Shown here: positions 1 through 14,682 of the stretch, piece after piece
How the letters are laid out: every line of letters starts with the position of its first letter
Numbering within the stretch: the first letter of the stretch is position 1
Position numbers and translations under genes: made by a program
Notes under the pieces: model-generated
What the model was told of the DNA's origin: nothing
Seen by the model: the letters and a program-made list of their open reading frames with translations, nothing else
Databases searched by the model: none
Assembly (NCBI RefSeq): GCF_000003605.2
Contig: NW_003154110.1
Location: 1 to 30,138, forward strand
DNA length: 30,138 nt
DNA from: Saccoglossus kowalevskii
Taxonomy: Eukaryota; Hemichordata; Enteropneusta; Harrimaniidae
Reading direction: 5' to 3'

Positions 1-1259
1 TTGGCAACGGTACAACTACTAAGCTTGGTCCCAACCATTAGCAACAGTACAACTACTAAGCTTTGTCCCAACCATTGGCAACAGTACAACTACTAAGCTT
101 GGTCCCAGCCATTAGCAACAGTACAACTACTAAGCTTGGTCCCAACCATTGGCAGCAGTACAACTACTAAGCTTGGTCCCAGCCATTAGCAACAGTACAA
201 CTACTAAGCTTGGACCCTACCATTGGCAGCAGTACAACTACTAAGCTTGGTCCCAACCATTGGCAGCAGTACAACTACTAAGCTTGGTCCCAACCATTAG
301 CAACAGTACAACTACTAAGCTTGGTCCCAACCATTAGCAGCAGTACAACTACTAAGCTTGGTCCCAACCATTGGCAGCAGCACAACTACTAAGCTTGGTC
401 CCAACCATTGGCAGCAGCACAACTACTAAGCTTGGTCCCAACCATTGGCAGCAGTACAACTACTAAGCTTGGTCCCAACCATTGGCAGCAGCACAACTAC
501 TAAGCTTGGTCCCAACCATTGGCAGCAGCACAACTACTAAGCTTGGTCCCAACCATTGGCAGCAGTACAACTACTAAGCTTGGTCCCAACCATTGGCAAC
601 AGTACAACTACTAAGCTTGGTCCCAACCATTGGCAGCAGCACAACTACTAAGCTTGGTCCCAACCATTGGCAGCAGTACAACTACTAAGCTTGGTCCCAA
701 CCATTGGCAACAGTACAACTACTAAGCTTGGTCCCAACCATTGGCAACAGTACAACTACTAAGCTTGGTCCCAACCATTAGCAACAGTACAACTACTAAG
801 CTTGGTCCCAACCATTAGCAACAGTACAACTACTAAGCTTGGTCCCAACCATTAGCAACAGCACAACTACTAAGCTTGGTCCCAACCATTGGCAACAGTA
901 CAACTACTAAGCTTGGTCCCAACCATTAGCAACAGTACAACTACTAAGCTTGGTCCCAACCATTAGCAACAGTACAACTACTAAGCTTGGTCCCAACCAT
1001 TAGCAACAGTACAACTACTAAGCTTGGTCCCAACCATTGGCAACAGTACTACTACTAAGCTTGGTCCCAACCATTAGCAACAGTACAACTACTAAGCTTG
1101 GTCCCAACCATTAGCAACAGTACAACTACTAAGCTTGGTCCCAACCATTAGCAACAGTACAACTACTAAGCTTGGTCCCAACCATTAGCAACAGTACAAC
1201 TACTAAGCTTGGTCCCAACCATTAGCAGCAGTACAACTACTAAGCTTGGTCCCAACCAT

Positions 1260-1990
1260 TGGCAACAGTACAACTACTAAGCTTGGTCCCAGCCATTAGC
1301 AACAGTACAACTACTAAGCTTGGTCCCAACCATTGGCAACAGTACAACTACTAAGCTTGGTCCCAACCATTAGCAACAGTACAACTACTAAGCTTGGTCC
1401 CAACCATTGGCAGCAGCACAACTACTAAGCTTGGTCCCAACCATTAGCAACAGTACAACTACTAAGCATGGTCCCAACCATTAGCAACAGTACAACTACT
1501 AAGCTTGGTCCCAACCATTAGCAGCAGTACAACTACTAAGCTTGGTCCCAACCATTAGCAACAGTACAACTACTAAGCTTGGTCCCAACCATTAGCAACA
1601 GTACAACTACTAAGCTTGGTCCCAACCATTGGCAACAGTACAACTACTAAGCTTGTTCCCAACCATTGGCAACAGCACAACTACTAAGCTTGGTCCCAAC
1701 CATTAGCAACAGTACAACTACTAAGCTTGGTTCCAACCATTAGCAACAGTACAACTACTAAGCTTGTTCCCAACCATTGGCAGCAGTACAACTACTAAGC
1801 TTGGTCCCAGCCATTAGCAACAGTACAACTACTAAGCTTGGACCCTACCATTGACAGCAGTACAACTACTAAGCTTGGTCCCAACCATTAGCAACAGTAC
1901 AACTACTAAGCTTGGTCCCAACCATTAGCAACAGTACAGCTACTAAGCTTGGTCCCAACCATTAGCAACAGTACAACTACTAAGCTTGGC
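1260..1990. repeat. Block duplicated at 10397-11127, with partial copies near 11433 and 14097
   Basis: The offset of 9137 bp holds for AAGCATGG (1464 and 10601), GGACCCTACC (1840 and 10977) and CTTGGCCCC (1985 and 11122). The AAGCATGG marker recurs at 11637 (28 monomers after 10601) and at 14301 (100 monomers after 10601) with the same neighbours, so the block was copied at least three more times. The four copies then part company at different points. Confidence 0.8.
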
Positions 1991-2251
1991 CCCAACCATT
2001 AGCAACAGTACAACTACTAAGCTTGGTCCCAACCATTAGCAACAGCACAACTACTAAGCTTGGTCCCAACCATTAGCAACAGTACAACTACAAAGCTTGG
2101 TCCCAACCATTGGCAACAGTACAACTACTAAGCTTGGTCCCAACCATTGGCAACGGTACAACTACTAAGCTTGGTCACAACCATTAGCAACAGTACAAGT
2201 ACTAAGCTTGGTCCCAACCATTAGCAACAGTATAACTACTAAGCTTGGTCC

Positions 2252-2915
2252 CAATCATTGACAGCAGTACAACTACTAAGCTTGGTCCCAACCATTGGCA
2301 ACAGTACAACTACTAAGCTTGGTCCCAACCATTAGCAACAGTACAACTACTAAGCTTGGTCCCAACCATTGGCAGCAGTCCTACTACTAAGCTTGGTCCC
2401 AACCATTAGCAACAGTACAACTACTAGGCTTGGTCCCAGCCATTAGCAACACCACAACTACTAAGCTTGGTCCCAACCATTGGCAAGCACAACTACTAAG
2501 CTTGGTCCCAACCATTAGCAACAGTACAACTACTAAGCTTGGTCCCAATCATTGGCAACGGTACAACTACTAAGCTTGGTCCCAACCATTAGCAACAGCA
2601 CAACTACTAAGCTTGGTCCCAACCATTAGCAACAGCACAACTACTAAGCTTGGTCCCAACCATTGGCAACAGTACAACTACTAAGCTTGGTCCCAACCAT
2701 TGGCAACAGTACAACTACTAAGCTTGGTCCCAACCATTAGCAACAGCACAACTACTAAGCTTGGTCCCAACCATTAGCAGCAGTACAACTACTATGCTTG
2801 GTCCCAACCATTGGCAACGGTACAACTACTAAGCTTGGTCCCAACCATTAGCAACAGTACAACTACTAAGCTTGGTCCAAACCATTAGCAACAGTACAAC
2901 TACTAAGCTTGGTCC
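2252..2915. repeat. 18-monomer higher-order repeat, pair 1 (664 bp, 2-bp deletion)
   Basis: The rare word CAATCATTGACAGCAG at 2252 recurs at 2916. The unit also carries CAGTCCTACTAC about 127 bp in, then CTAGGCTTGG with CCCAGCC, then AGCAACACC. The spacing is 664 rather than 666 bp because of the short monomer GGCAAGCAC near 2482. The following unit, from 2916, shares the same order of rare variants but has AGCAGCAGT in place of the CCTAC monomer. Confidence 0.85.
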
Positions 2916-3304
2916 CAATCATTGACAGCAGTACAACTACTAAGCTTGGTCCCAACCATTGGCAACAGTACAACTACTAAGCTTGGTCCCAACCATTAGC
3001 AACAGTACAACTACTAAGCTTGGTCCCAACCATTAGCAGCAGTACAACTACTAAGCTTGGTCCCAACCATTAGCAACAGTACAACTACTAGGCTTGGTCC
3101 CAGCCATTAGCAACACCACAACTACTAAGCTTGGTCCCAACCATTGGCAACAGCACAACTACTAAGCTTGGTCCCAACCATTAGCAGCAGTACAACTACT
3201 AAGCTTGGTCCCAACCATTGGCAACAGTACAACTACTAAGCTTGGTCCCAACCATTGGCAACGGTACAACTACTAAGCTTGGTCCCAACCATTAGCAACA
3301 GTAC

Positions 3305-4001
3305 AACTACTAAGCTTGGTCCCAACCATTGGCAACGGTACAACTACTAAGCTTGGTCAGAACCATTAGCAACAGCACAACTACTAAGCTTGGTCCCAAC
3401 CATTAGCAACAGCACAACTACTAAGCTTGGTCCCAACCATTAGCAACAGCACAACTACTAAGCTTGGTCCCAACCATTAGCAACAGCACAACTACTAAGC
3501 TTGGTCCCAACCATTAGCAACAGTACAACTACTAAGCTTGGTCCCAACCATTAGCAACAGTACAACTACTAGGCTTGGTCCCAACCATTGGCAACAGCAC
3601 AACTACTAAGCTTGGTCCCAACCATTAGCAACAGTACAACTACTAATCTTGGTCCCAACCATTGGCAACAGCACAACTACTAAGCTTGTTCCCAACCATT
3701 AGCAACAGTACAACTACTAAGCTTGTTCCCAACCATTGGCAACAGTACAACTACTAAGATTGGTCCCAACCATTAGCAGCAGCACAACTACTAAGCTTGG
3801 TCCCAACCATTGGCAACAGTACAACTACTAAGCTTGGTCCCAGCCATTAGCAACATCACAACTACTAAGCTTGGTCCCAACCATTAGCAGCAGTACAACT
3901 ACTAAGCTTGGTCCCAACCATTAGCAACAGCACAACTACTAAGCTTGGTCCCAACCATTAGCAGCAGTACAACTACTAAGCTTGGTCCCAACCATTGGCA
4001 A
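3305..4001. repeat. 697-bp block duplicated at 25853-26549
   Basis: Starting at AACTACTAAG, this block matches the satellite just after the SINE-like island at an offset of 22548 bp with no mismatch that I could find by eye. Shared rare variants include GGTCAGAACC (3357 and 25905), CTAATCTTGG, two GTTCCC monomers, AAGATTGG and AGCAACATC. The match ends at 4002, where this copy reads GGCAAAAGT. Confidence 0.85.
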
Positions 4002-4513
4002 AAGTACAACTACTAAGCTTGGTCCCAACCATTAGCAGCAGTACAACTACTAGGCTTGGTCCCAACCATTAGCAACAGTACAACTACTAAGCTTGGTCCC
4101 AACCATTAGCAACAGTACAACTACTAAGCTTGGTCCCAACCATTGGCAACGGTACAACTACTAAGCTTGGTCCCAACCATTAGCAACAGTACAACTACTA
4201 AGCTTGGTCCCAACCATTGGCAACAGCACAACTACTAAGCTTGGTCCCAACCATTAGCAACAGTACAACTACTAAGCTCCGTCCCAACCATTGGAAACAG
4301 TACAACTACTAAGCTTGGTCCCAACCATTGGCAGCAGTACAACTACTAAGCTTGGTCCCAACCATTAGCAACAGTACAACTACTAAGCTTTGTCCCAACC
4401 ATTGGCAACAGTACAACTACTAAGCTTGGTCCCAACCATTGGCAGCAGTACAACTACTAAGCTTGGTCCCAACCATTAGCAACAGTACAACTACTAAGCT
4501 TGGTCCCAACCAT
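3931..4513. repeat. 583-bp block duplicated at 19291-19873
   Basis: Offset 15360 bp. I count two mismatches (near 4002 and 4404). The block holds the rare pair AAGCTCCGTCC and GGAAACAGT (4277 and 19637), also seen in a shorter context near 27713. Beyond 4513 the two copies take different monomer orders, which marks a sharp exchange boundary. Confidence 0.8.
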
Positions 4514-4670
4514 TAGCAACAGTACAACTACTAAGCTTGGTCCCAACCATTGGCAACAGTACAACTACTAAGCTTGGTCCCAACCATTGGCAGCAGCACA
4601 ACTACTAAGCTTGGTCCCAACCATTGGCAACAGTACAACTACTAAGCTTGGTCCCAACCATTGGCAACAG

Positions 4671-6400
4671 TACTACTACTAAGCTTGGTCCCAACCATTG
4701 GCAGCAGCACAACTACTAAGCTTGGTCCCAACCATTGGCAACAGTACAACTACTAAGCTTGGTCCCAACCATTAGCAACAGTACAACTACTAAGCTTGGT
4801 CCCAACCATTAGCAACAGTACAACTACTAAGCTTGGTCCCAACCATTAGCAACAGTACAACTACTAAGCTTGGTCCCAACCATTGGCAACAGTACTACTA
4901 CTAAGCTTGGTCCCAACCATTAGCAACAGTACAACTACTAAGCTTGGTCCCAACCATTAGCAACAGTACAACTACTAAGCTTGGTCCCAACCATTAGCAA
5001 CAGTACAACTACTAAGCTTGGTCCCAACCATTAGCAACAGTACAACTACTAAGCTTGGTCCCAACCATTGGCAACAGTACTACTACTAAGCTTGGTCCCA
5101 ACCATTGGCAGCAGCACAACTACTAAGCTTGGTCCCAACCATTGGCAACAGTACAACTACTAAGCTTGGTCCCAACCATTAGCAACAGTACAACTACTAA
5201 GCTTGGTCCCAACCATTAGCAACAGTACAACTACTAAGCTTGGTCCCAACCATTAGCAACAGTACAACTACTAAGCTTGGTCCCAACCATTGGCAACAGT
5301 ACAACTACTAAGCTTGGTCCCAGCCATTAGCAACAGTACAACTACTAAGCTTGGTCCCAACCATTGGCAACAGTACAACTACTAAGCTTGTTCCCAACCA
5401 TTGGCAGCAGTCCTACTACTAAGCTTGGTCCCAACCATTGGCAGCAGTACAACTACTAAGCTTGGTCCCAACCATTAGCAACAGTACAACTACTAAGCTT
5501 TGTCCCAACCATTGGCAACAGTACAACTACTAAGCTTGGTCCCAACCATTGGCAGCAGTACAACTACTAAGCTTGGTCCCAACCATTAGCAACAGTACAA
5601 CTACTAAGCTTGGTCCCAACCATTGGCAGCAGTACAACTACTAAGCTTGGTCCCAACCATTGGCAGCAGCACAACTACTAAGCTTGGTCCCAACCATTGG
5701 CAACAGTACAACTACTAAGCTTGGTCCCAACCATTAGCAACAGTACAACTACTAAGCTTGGTCCCAACCATTAGCAACAGTACAACTACTAAGCTTGGTC
5801 CCAACCATTGGCAACAGTACAACTACTAAGCTTGGTCCCAACCATTGGCAGCAGCACAACTACTAAGCTTGGTCCCAACCATTGGCAACAGTACAACTAC
5901 TAAGCTTGGTCCCAACCATTGGCAACAGTACTACTACTAAGCTTGGTCCCAACCATTGGCAGCAGCACAACTACTAAGCTTGGTCCCAACCATTGGCAAC
6001 AGTACAACTACTAAGCTTGGTCCCAACCATTAGCAACAGTACAACTACTAAGCTTGGTCCCAACCATTAGCAACAGTACAACTACTAAGCTTGGTCCCAA
6101 CCATTAGCAACAGTACAACTACTAAGCTTGGTCCCAACCATTGGCAACAGTACTACTACTAAGCTTGGTCCCAACCATTAGCAACAGTACAACTACTAAG
6201 CTTGGTCCCAACCATTAGCAACAGTACAACTACTAAGCTTGGTCCCAACCATTAGCAACAGTACAACTACTAAGCTTGGTCCCAACCATTAGCAACAGTA
6301 CAACTACTAAGCTTGGTCCCAACCATTGGCAACAGTACTACTACTAAGCTTGGTCCCAACCATTGGCAGCAGCACAACTACTAAGCTTGGTCCCAACCAT
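4671..6400. repeat. Tandem duplication of a 34-monomer (1258-bp) segment
   Basis: The rare monomer CAGTACTACTACT occurs at 4671, 4893 and 5078, then at 5929, 6151 and 6336. Both triplets have spacings of 222 and 185 bp (6 and 5 monomers), and the triplets are 1258 bp (34 monomers) apart. The monomer order after each triplet also agrees for several repeats. Confidence 0.8.
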
Positions 6401-9400
6401 TGGCAACAGTACAACTACTAAGCTTGGTCCCAACCATTAGCAACAGTACAACTACTAAGCTTGGTCCCAATCATTAGCAACAGTACAACTACTAAGCTTG
6501 GTCCCAACCATTGGCAACAGCACAACTACTAAGCTTGGTCCCAACCATTAGCAACAGTACAACTACTAAGCTTGGTCCCAACCATTAGCAGCAGCACAAC
6601 TACTAAGCTTGGTCCCAACCATTGGCAACAGTACAACTACTAAGCTTGGTCCCAGCCATTAGCAACAGTACAACTACTAAGCTTGATCCCAACCATTAGC
6701 AGCAGCACAACTATTAAGCTTGGTCCCAACCATTAGCAACAGTACAACTACTAAGCTTGGTCCCAACCATTAGCAACAGTACAACTACTAAGCTTGGTCC
6801 CAACCATTAGCAACAGTACAACTACTAAGCTTGGTCCCAACCATTGGCAGCAGTACAACTACTAAGCTTGGTCCCAACCATTAGCAACAGTACAACTACT
6901 AAGCTTGGTCCCAAACATTAGCAACAGCACAACTACTAAGCTTGGTCCCAACCATTGGCAACAGTACAACTACTAAGCTTGGTCCCAACCATTGGCAGCA
7001 GTACAACTACTAAGATTGGTCCCAACCATTGGCAACAGTACAACTACTAAGATTGGTCCCAACCATTAGCAGCAGCACAACTACTAAGCTTGGTCCCAAC
7101 CATTGGCAACAGTACAACTACTAAGCTTGGTCCCAGCCATTAGCAACATCACAACTACTAAGCTTGGTCCCAACCATTAGCAGCAGTACAACTACTAAGC
7201 TTGGTCCCAACCATTAGCAACAGCACAACTACTAAGCTTGGTCCCAACCATTAGCAGCAGTACAACTACTAAGATTGGTCCCAACCATTGGCAACAGTAC
7301 AACTACTAAGATTGGTCCCAACCATTAGCAACAGTACAACTACTAAGCTTGGTCCCAACCATTGGCAACAGTACAACTACTAAGCTTGGTCCCAACCATT
7401 AGCAACAGTACAACTACTAAGCTTGGTCCCAACCATTAGCAACAGTACAACTACTAAGCTTGGTCCCAACCATTAGCAACAGTACAACTACTAAGCTTGG
7501 TCCCAGCCATTAGCAACAGTACAACTACTAAGCTTGGTCCCAACCATTAGCAACAGTACAACTACTAAGCTTGGTCCCAACCATTAGCAACAGTACAACT
7601 ACTAAGCTTGGTCCCAACCATTGGCAACAGTACAACTACTAAGCTTGGTCCCAACCATTAGCAACAGTACAACTACTAAGCTTGGTCCCAACCATTAGCA
7701 ACAGTACAACTACTAAGCTTGGTCCCAACCATTAGCAACAGTACAACTACTAAGCTTGGTCCCAGCCATTAGCAACAGTACAACTACTAAGCTTGGTCCC
7801 AACCATTAGCAACAGTACAACTACTAAGCTTGGTCCCAACCATTAGCAGCAGTACAACTACTAAGCTTGGTCCCAACCATTGGCAGCAGTACAACTACTA
7901 AGCTTGGTCCCAACCATTAGCAGCAGTACAACTACTAAGCTTGGTCCCAACCATTAGCAGCAGTACAACTACTAAGCTTGGTCCCAACCATTGGCAACAG
8001 TACAACTACTAAGCTTGGTCCCAACCATTAGCAACAGTACAACTACTAAGCTTGGTCCCAACCATTAGCAACAGTACAACTACTAAGCTTGGTCCCAACC
8101 ATTAGCAACAGTACAACTACTAAGCTTGGTCCCAACCATTAGCAACAGTACAACTACTAAGCTTGGTCCCAACCATTAGCAGCAGCACAACTACTAAGCT
8201 TGGTCCCAACCATTGGCAGCAGTACAACTACTAAGCTTGGTCCCAACCATTAGCAACAGTCCTACTACTAAGCTTGGTCCCAACCATTGGCAGCAGCACA
8301 ACTACTAAGCTTGGTCCCAACCATTAGCAACAGTACAACTACTAAGATTGGTCCCAACCATTAGCAGCAGTACAACTACTAAGCTTGGTCCCAACCATTG
8401 GCAGCAGTACAACTACTAAGCTTGGTCCCAACCATTGGCAACAGTACAACTACTAAGCTTGGTCCCAACCATTAGCAACAGTACAACTACTAAGCTTGGT
8501 CCCAACCATTAGCAACAGTACAACTACTAAGCTTGGTCCCAACCATTAGCAACAGTACAACTACTAAGCTTGGTCCCAACCATTAGCAACAGTATAACTA
8601 CTAAGCTTGGTCCCAACCATAGGCAGCAGTACAACTACTAAGCTTGGTCCCAACCATTGGCAACAGTACAACTACTAAGCTTGGTCCCAACCATTAGCAA
8701 CAGTACAACTACTAAGCTTGGTCCCAACCATTAGCAGCAGCACAACTACTAAGCTTGGTCCCAACCATTAGCAACAGCACAACTACTAAGCTTGGTCCCA
8801 ACCATTAGCAACAGCACAACTACTAAGCTTGGTCCCAACCATTGGCAGCAGTACAACTACTAAGCTTGGTCCCAGCCATTAGCAACAGTACAACTACTAA
8901 GCTTGGTCCCAACCATTGGCAACAGTACAACTACTAAGCTTGGTCCCAACCATTAGCAACAGTACAACTACTAAGCTTGTTCCCAACCATTGGAAACAGT
9001 ATAACTACTAAGCTTGGTCCCAACCATTAGCAACAGTACAACTACTAAGCTTGGTCCCAACCATTAGCAACAGTACAACTACTAAGCTTGGTCCCAACCA
9101 TTAGCAACAGTATAACTACTAAGCTTGGTCCCAACCATTAGCAACAGTACAACTACTAAGCTTGGTCCCAACCATTAGCAGCAGCACAACTACTAAGCTT
9201 GGTCCCAACCATTGGCAGCAGTACAACTACTAAGCTTGGTCCCAACCATTAGCAGCAGCACAACTACTAAGCTTGGTCCCAACCATTGGCAGCAGCACAA
9301 CTACTAAGCTTGGTCCCAACCATTAGCAACAGCACAACTACTAAGCTTGGTCCCAACCATTGGCAGCAGTACAACTACTAAGCTTGGTCCCAGCCATTAG

Positions 9401-10396
9401 CAACAGTACAACTACTAAGCTTGGTCCCAACCATTGGCAACAGTACAACTACTAAGCTTGGTCCCAACCATTAGCAACAGTACAACTACTATGCTTGGTC
9501 CCAACCATTAGCAACAGTACAACTACTAAGCTTGGTCCCAACCATTAGCAACAGTACAACTACTAAGCTTGGTCCCAACCATTAGCAACAGCACAACTAC
9601 TAAGCTTGGTCCCAACCATTAGCAACAGTACAACTACTAAGCTTGGTCCCAACCATTAGCAACAGTACAACTACTAAGCTTGGTCCCAACCATTAGCAGC
9701 AGTACAACTACTAAGCTTGGTCCCAACCATTAGCAACAGTACAACTACTAGGCTTGGTCCCAGCCATTAGCAACACCACAACTACTAAGCTTGGTCCCAA
9801 CCTTTGGCAACAGCACAACTACTAAGCTTGGTCCCAACCATTAGCAGCAGTACAACTACTAAGCTTGGTCCCAACCATTGGCAACAGTACAACTACTAAG
9901 CTTGGTCCCAACCATTGGCAACGGTACAACTACTAAGCTTGGTCCCAACCATTAGCAACAGTACAACTACTAAGCTTTGTCCCAACCATTGGCAACAGTA
10001 CAACTACTAAGCTTGGTCCCAGCCATTAGCAACAGTACAACTACTAAGCTTGGTCCCAACCATTGGCAACAGTACAACTACTAAGCTTGGTCCCAACCAT
10101 TAGCAACAGTACAACTACTAAGCTTGGTCCCAACCATTGGCAACAGTACAACTACTAAGCTTGGTCCCAACCATTAGCAACAGTACAACTACTAAGCTTG
10201 GTCCCAACCATTAGCAACAGTACAACTACTAAGCTTGGTCCCAACCATTAGCAACAGTACAACTACTAAGCTTGGTCCCAGCCATTAGCAACAGTACAAC
10301 TACTAAGCTTGGTCCCAACCATTAGCAACAGTACAACTACTAAGCTTGGTCCCAACCATTAGCAGCAGTACAACTACTAAGCTTGGTCCCAACCAT

Positions 10397-11976
10397 TGGC
10401 AACAGTACAACTACTAAGCTTGGTCCCAGCCATTAGCAACAGTACAACTACTAAGCTTGGTCCCAACCATTGGCAACAGTACAACTACTAAGCTTGGTCC
10501 CAACCATTAGCAACAGTACAACTACTAAGCTTGGTCCCAACCATTGGCAGCAGCACAACTACTAAGCTTGGTCCCAACCATTAGCAACAGTACAACTACT
10601 AAGCATGGTCCCAACCATTAGCAACAGTACAACTACTAAGCTTGGTCCCAACCATTAGCAGCAGTACAACTACTAAGCTTGGTCCCAACCATTAGCAACA
10701 GTACAACTACTAAGCTTGGTCCCAACCATTAGCAACAGTACAACTACTAAGCTTGGTCCCAACCATTGGCAACAGTACAACTACTAAGCTTGTTCCCAAC
10801 CATTGGCAACAGCACAACTACTAAGCTTGGTCCCAACCATTAGCAACAGTACAACTACTAAGCTTGGTTCCAACCATTAGCAACAGTACAACTACTAAGC
10901 TTGTTCCCAACCATTGGCAGCAGTACAACTACTAAGCTTGGTCCCAGCCATTAGCAACAGTACAACTACTAAGCTTGGACCCTACCATTGACAGCAGTAC
11001 AACTACTAAGCTTGGTCCCAACCATTAGCAACAGTACAACTACTAAGCTTGGTCCCAACCATTAGCAACAGTACAGCTACTAAGCTTGGTCCCAACCATT
11101 AGCAACAGTACAACTACTAAGCTTGGCCCCAACCATTAGCAACAGTACAACTACTAAGCTTGGTCCCAACCATTGGCAACAGTACAACTACTAAGCTTGG
11201 TCCCAACCATTAGCAACAGTACAACTACTAAGCTTGGTCCCAACCATTAGCAACAGTACAACTACTAAGCTTGGTCCCAACCATTAGCAACAGTACAACT
11301 ACTAAGCTTGGTCCCAGCCATTAGCAACAGTACAACTACTAAGCTTGGTCCCAACCATTAGCAACAGTACAACTACTAAGCTTGGTCCCAACCATTAGCA
11401 GCAGTACAACTACTAAGCTTGGTCCCAACCATTGGCAACAGTACAACTACTAAGCTTGGTCCCAGCCATTAGCAACAGTACAACTACTAAGCTTGGTCCC
11501 AACCATTGGCAACAGTACAACTACTAAGCTTGGTCCCAACCATTAGCAACAGTACAACTACTAAGCTTGGTCCCAACCATTGGCAGCAGCACAACTACTA
11601 AGCTTGGTCCCAACCATTAGCAACAGTACAACTACTAAGCATGGTCCCAACCATTAGCAACAGTACAACTACTAAGCTTGGTCCCAACCATTAGCAGCAG
11701 TACAACTACTAAGCTTGGTCCCAACCATTAGCAACAGTACAACTACTAAGCTTGGTCCCAACCATTAGCAACAGTACAACTACTAAGCTTGGTCCCAACC
11801 ATTGGCAACAGTACAACTACTAAGCTTGTTCCCAACCATTGGCAACAGCACAACTACTAAGCTTGGTCCCAACCATTAGCAACAGTACAACTACTAAGCT
11901 TGGTTCCAACCATTAGCAACAGTACAACTACTAAGCTTGGTCCCAACCATTAGCAACAGTACAGCTACTAAGCTTG
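10397..11976. repeat. 28-monomer (1036-bp) tandem duplication
   Basis: AAGCATGG at 10601 and 11637 lie exactly 1036 bp apart, and the run of monomers on both sides agrees, including GTTCCC and GGTTCCAACC variants. The second copy skips about five monomers before ACAGCTAC near 11960, as an unequal exchange inside the block would leave. Confidence 0.75.
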
Positions 11977-12276
11977 GTCCCAACCATTAGCAACAGTACA
12001 ACTACTAAGCTTGGTCCCAACCATTAGCAACAGTACAACTACTAAGCTTGGTCCCAACCATTAGCAACATCACAACTACTAAGCTTGGTCCCAACCATTA
12101 GCAACAGTACAACTACTAAGCTTGGTCCCAACCATTGGCAACAGTACAACTACTAAGCTTGGTCCCAACCATTGGCAACGGTACAACTACTAAGCTTGGT
12201 CCCAACCATTAGCAACAGTACAACTACTAAGCTTGGTCCCAACCATTAGCAACAGTACAACTACTAAGCTTGGTCC

Positions 12277-12942
12277 CAATCATTGACAGCAGTACAACTA
12301 CTAAGCTTGGTCCCAACCATTGGCAACAGTACAACTACTAAGCTTGGTCCCAACCATTAGCAACAGTACAACTACTAAGCTTGGTCCCAACCATTGGCAG
12401 CAGTCCTACTACTAAGCTTGGTCCCAACCATTAGCAACAGTACAACTACTAGGCTTGGTCCCAGCCATTAGCAACACCACAACTACTAAGCTTGGTCCCA
12501 ACCATTGGCAACAGCACAACTACTAAGCTTGGTCCCAACCATTAGTAACAGTACAACTACTAAGCTTGGTCCCAATCATTGGCAACGGTACAACTACTAA
12601 GCTTGGTCCCAACCATTAGCAACAGCACAACTACTAAGCTTGGTCCCAACCATTAGCAACAGCACAACTACTAAGCTTGGTCCCAACCATTGGCAACAGT
12701 ACAACTACTAAGCTTGGTCCCAACCATTGGCAACAGTACAACTACTAAGCTTGGTCCCAACCATTAGCAACAGCACAACTACTAAGCTTGGTCCCAACCA
12801 TTAGCAGCAGTACAACTACTATGCTTGGTCCCAACCATTGGCAACGGTACAACTACTAAGCTTGGTCCCAACCATTAGCAACAGTACAACTACTAAGCTT
12901 GGTCCCAACCATTAGCAACAGTACAACTACTAAGCTTGGTCC
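12277..12942. repeat. 18-monomer higher-order repeat, pair 2 (666 bp)
   Basis: CAATCATTGACAGCAG at 12277 and 12943, exactly 18 x 37 bp apart. It has the same internal order of rare variants as at 2252: CCTAC, then TAGGCTTGG/CCCAGCC, then AGCAACACC, then GGCAACGGT and TATGCTTGG. The block that contains it matches 2252 onward at an offset of 10025-10027 bp. Confidence 0.85.
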
Positions 12943-14682
12943 CAATCATTGACAGCAGTACAACTACTAAGCTTGGTCCCAACCATTGGCAACAGTACAA
13001 CTACTAAGCTTGGTCCCAACCATTAGCAACAGTACAACTACTAAGCTTGGTCCCAACCATTAGCAGCAGTACAACTACTAAGCTTGGTCCCAACCATTAG
13101 CAACAGTACAACTACTAGGCTTGGTCCCAGCCATTAGCAACACCACAACTACTAAGCTTGGTCCCAACCATTGGCAACAGCACAACTACTAAGCTTGGTC
13201 CCAACCATTAGCAGCAGTACAACTACTAAGCTTGGTCCCAACCATTGGCAACAGTACAACTACTAAGCTTGGTCCCAACCATTGGCAACGGTACAACTAC
13301 TAAGCTTGGTCCCAACCATTAGCAGCAGTACAACTACTAAGCTTGGTCCCAACCATTGGCAACGGTACAACTACTAAGCTTGGTCCCAACCATTAGCAAC
13401 AGCACAACTACTAAGCTTGGTCCCAACCATTAGCAACAGCACAACTACTAAGCTTGGTCCCAACCATTAGCAACAGCACAACTACTAAGCTTGGTCCCAA
13501 CCATTAGCAACAGCACAACTACTAAGCTTGGTCCCAACCATTAGCAACAGTACAACTACTAAGCTTGGTCCCAACCATTAGCAACAGTACAACTACTAGG
13601 CTTGGTCCCAACCATTGGCAACAGCACAACTACTAAGCTTGGTCCCAACCATTAGCAACAGTACAACTACTAATCTTGGTCCCAACCATTGGCAACAGCA
13701 CAACTACTAAGCTTGTTCCCAACCATTAGCAACAGTACAACTACTAAGCTTGGTCCCAACCATTGGCAACAGTACAACTACTAAGCTTGGTCCCAACAAT
13801 TAGCAACAGTACAACTACTAAGCTTGGTCCCAACCATTGGCAACAGTACAACTACTAAGCTTGGTCCCAACCATTAGCAACAGTACAACTACTAAGCTTG
13901 GTCCCAACCATTAGCAACAGTACAACAACTAAGCTTGGTCCCAACCATTAGCAACAGTACAACTACTAAGCTTGGTCCCAGCCATTAGCAACAGTACAAC
14001 TACTATGCTTGGTCCCAACCATTAGCAACAGTACAACTACTAAGCTTGGTCCCAACCATTAGCAGCAGTACAACTACTAAGCTTGGTCCCAACCATTGGC
14101 AACAGTACAACTACTAAGCTTGGTCCCAGCCATTAGCAACAGTACAACTACTAAGCTTGGTCCCAACCATTGGCAACAGTACAACTACTAAGCTTGGTCC
14201 CAACCATTAGCAATAGTACAACTACTAAGCTTGGTCCCAACCATTGGCAGCAGCACAACTACTAAGCTTGGTCCCAACCATTAGCAACAGTACAACTACT
14301 AAGCATGGTCCCAACCATTAGCAACAGTACAACTACTAAGCTTGGTCCCAACCATTAGCAGCAGTACAACTACTAAGCTTGGTCCCAACCATTAGCAACA
14401 GTACAACTACTAAGCTTGGTCCCAACCATTAGCAACAGTACGACTACTAAGCTTGGTCCCAACCATTGGCAACAGTACAACTACTAAGCTTGTTCCCAAC
14501 CATTGGCAACAGCACAACTACTAAGCTTGGTCCCAACCATTAGCAACAGTACAACTACTAAGCTTGGTTCCAACCATTAGCAACAGTACAACTACTAAGC
14601 TTGTTCCCAACCATTGGCAGCAGTACAACTACTAAGCTTGGTCCCAGCCATTAGCAACAGTACAACTACTAAGCTTGGTCCC

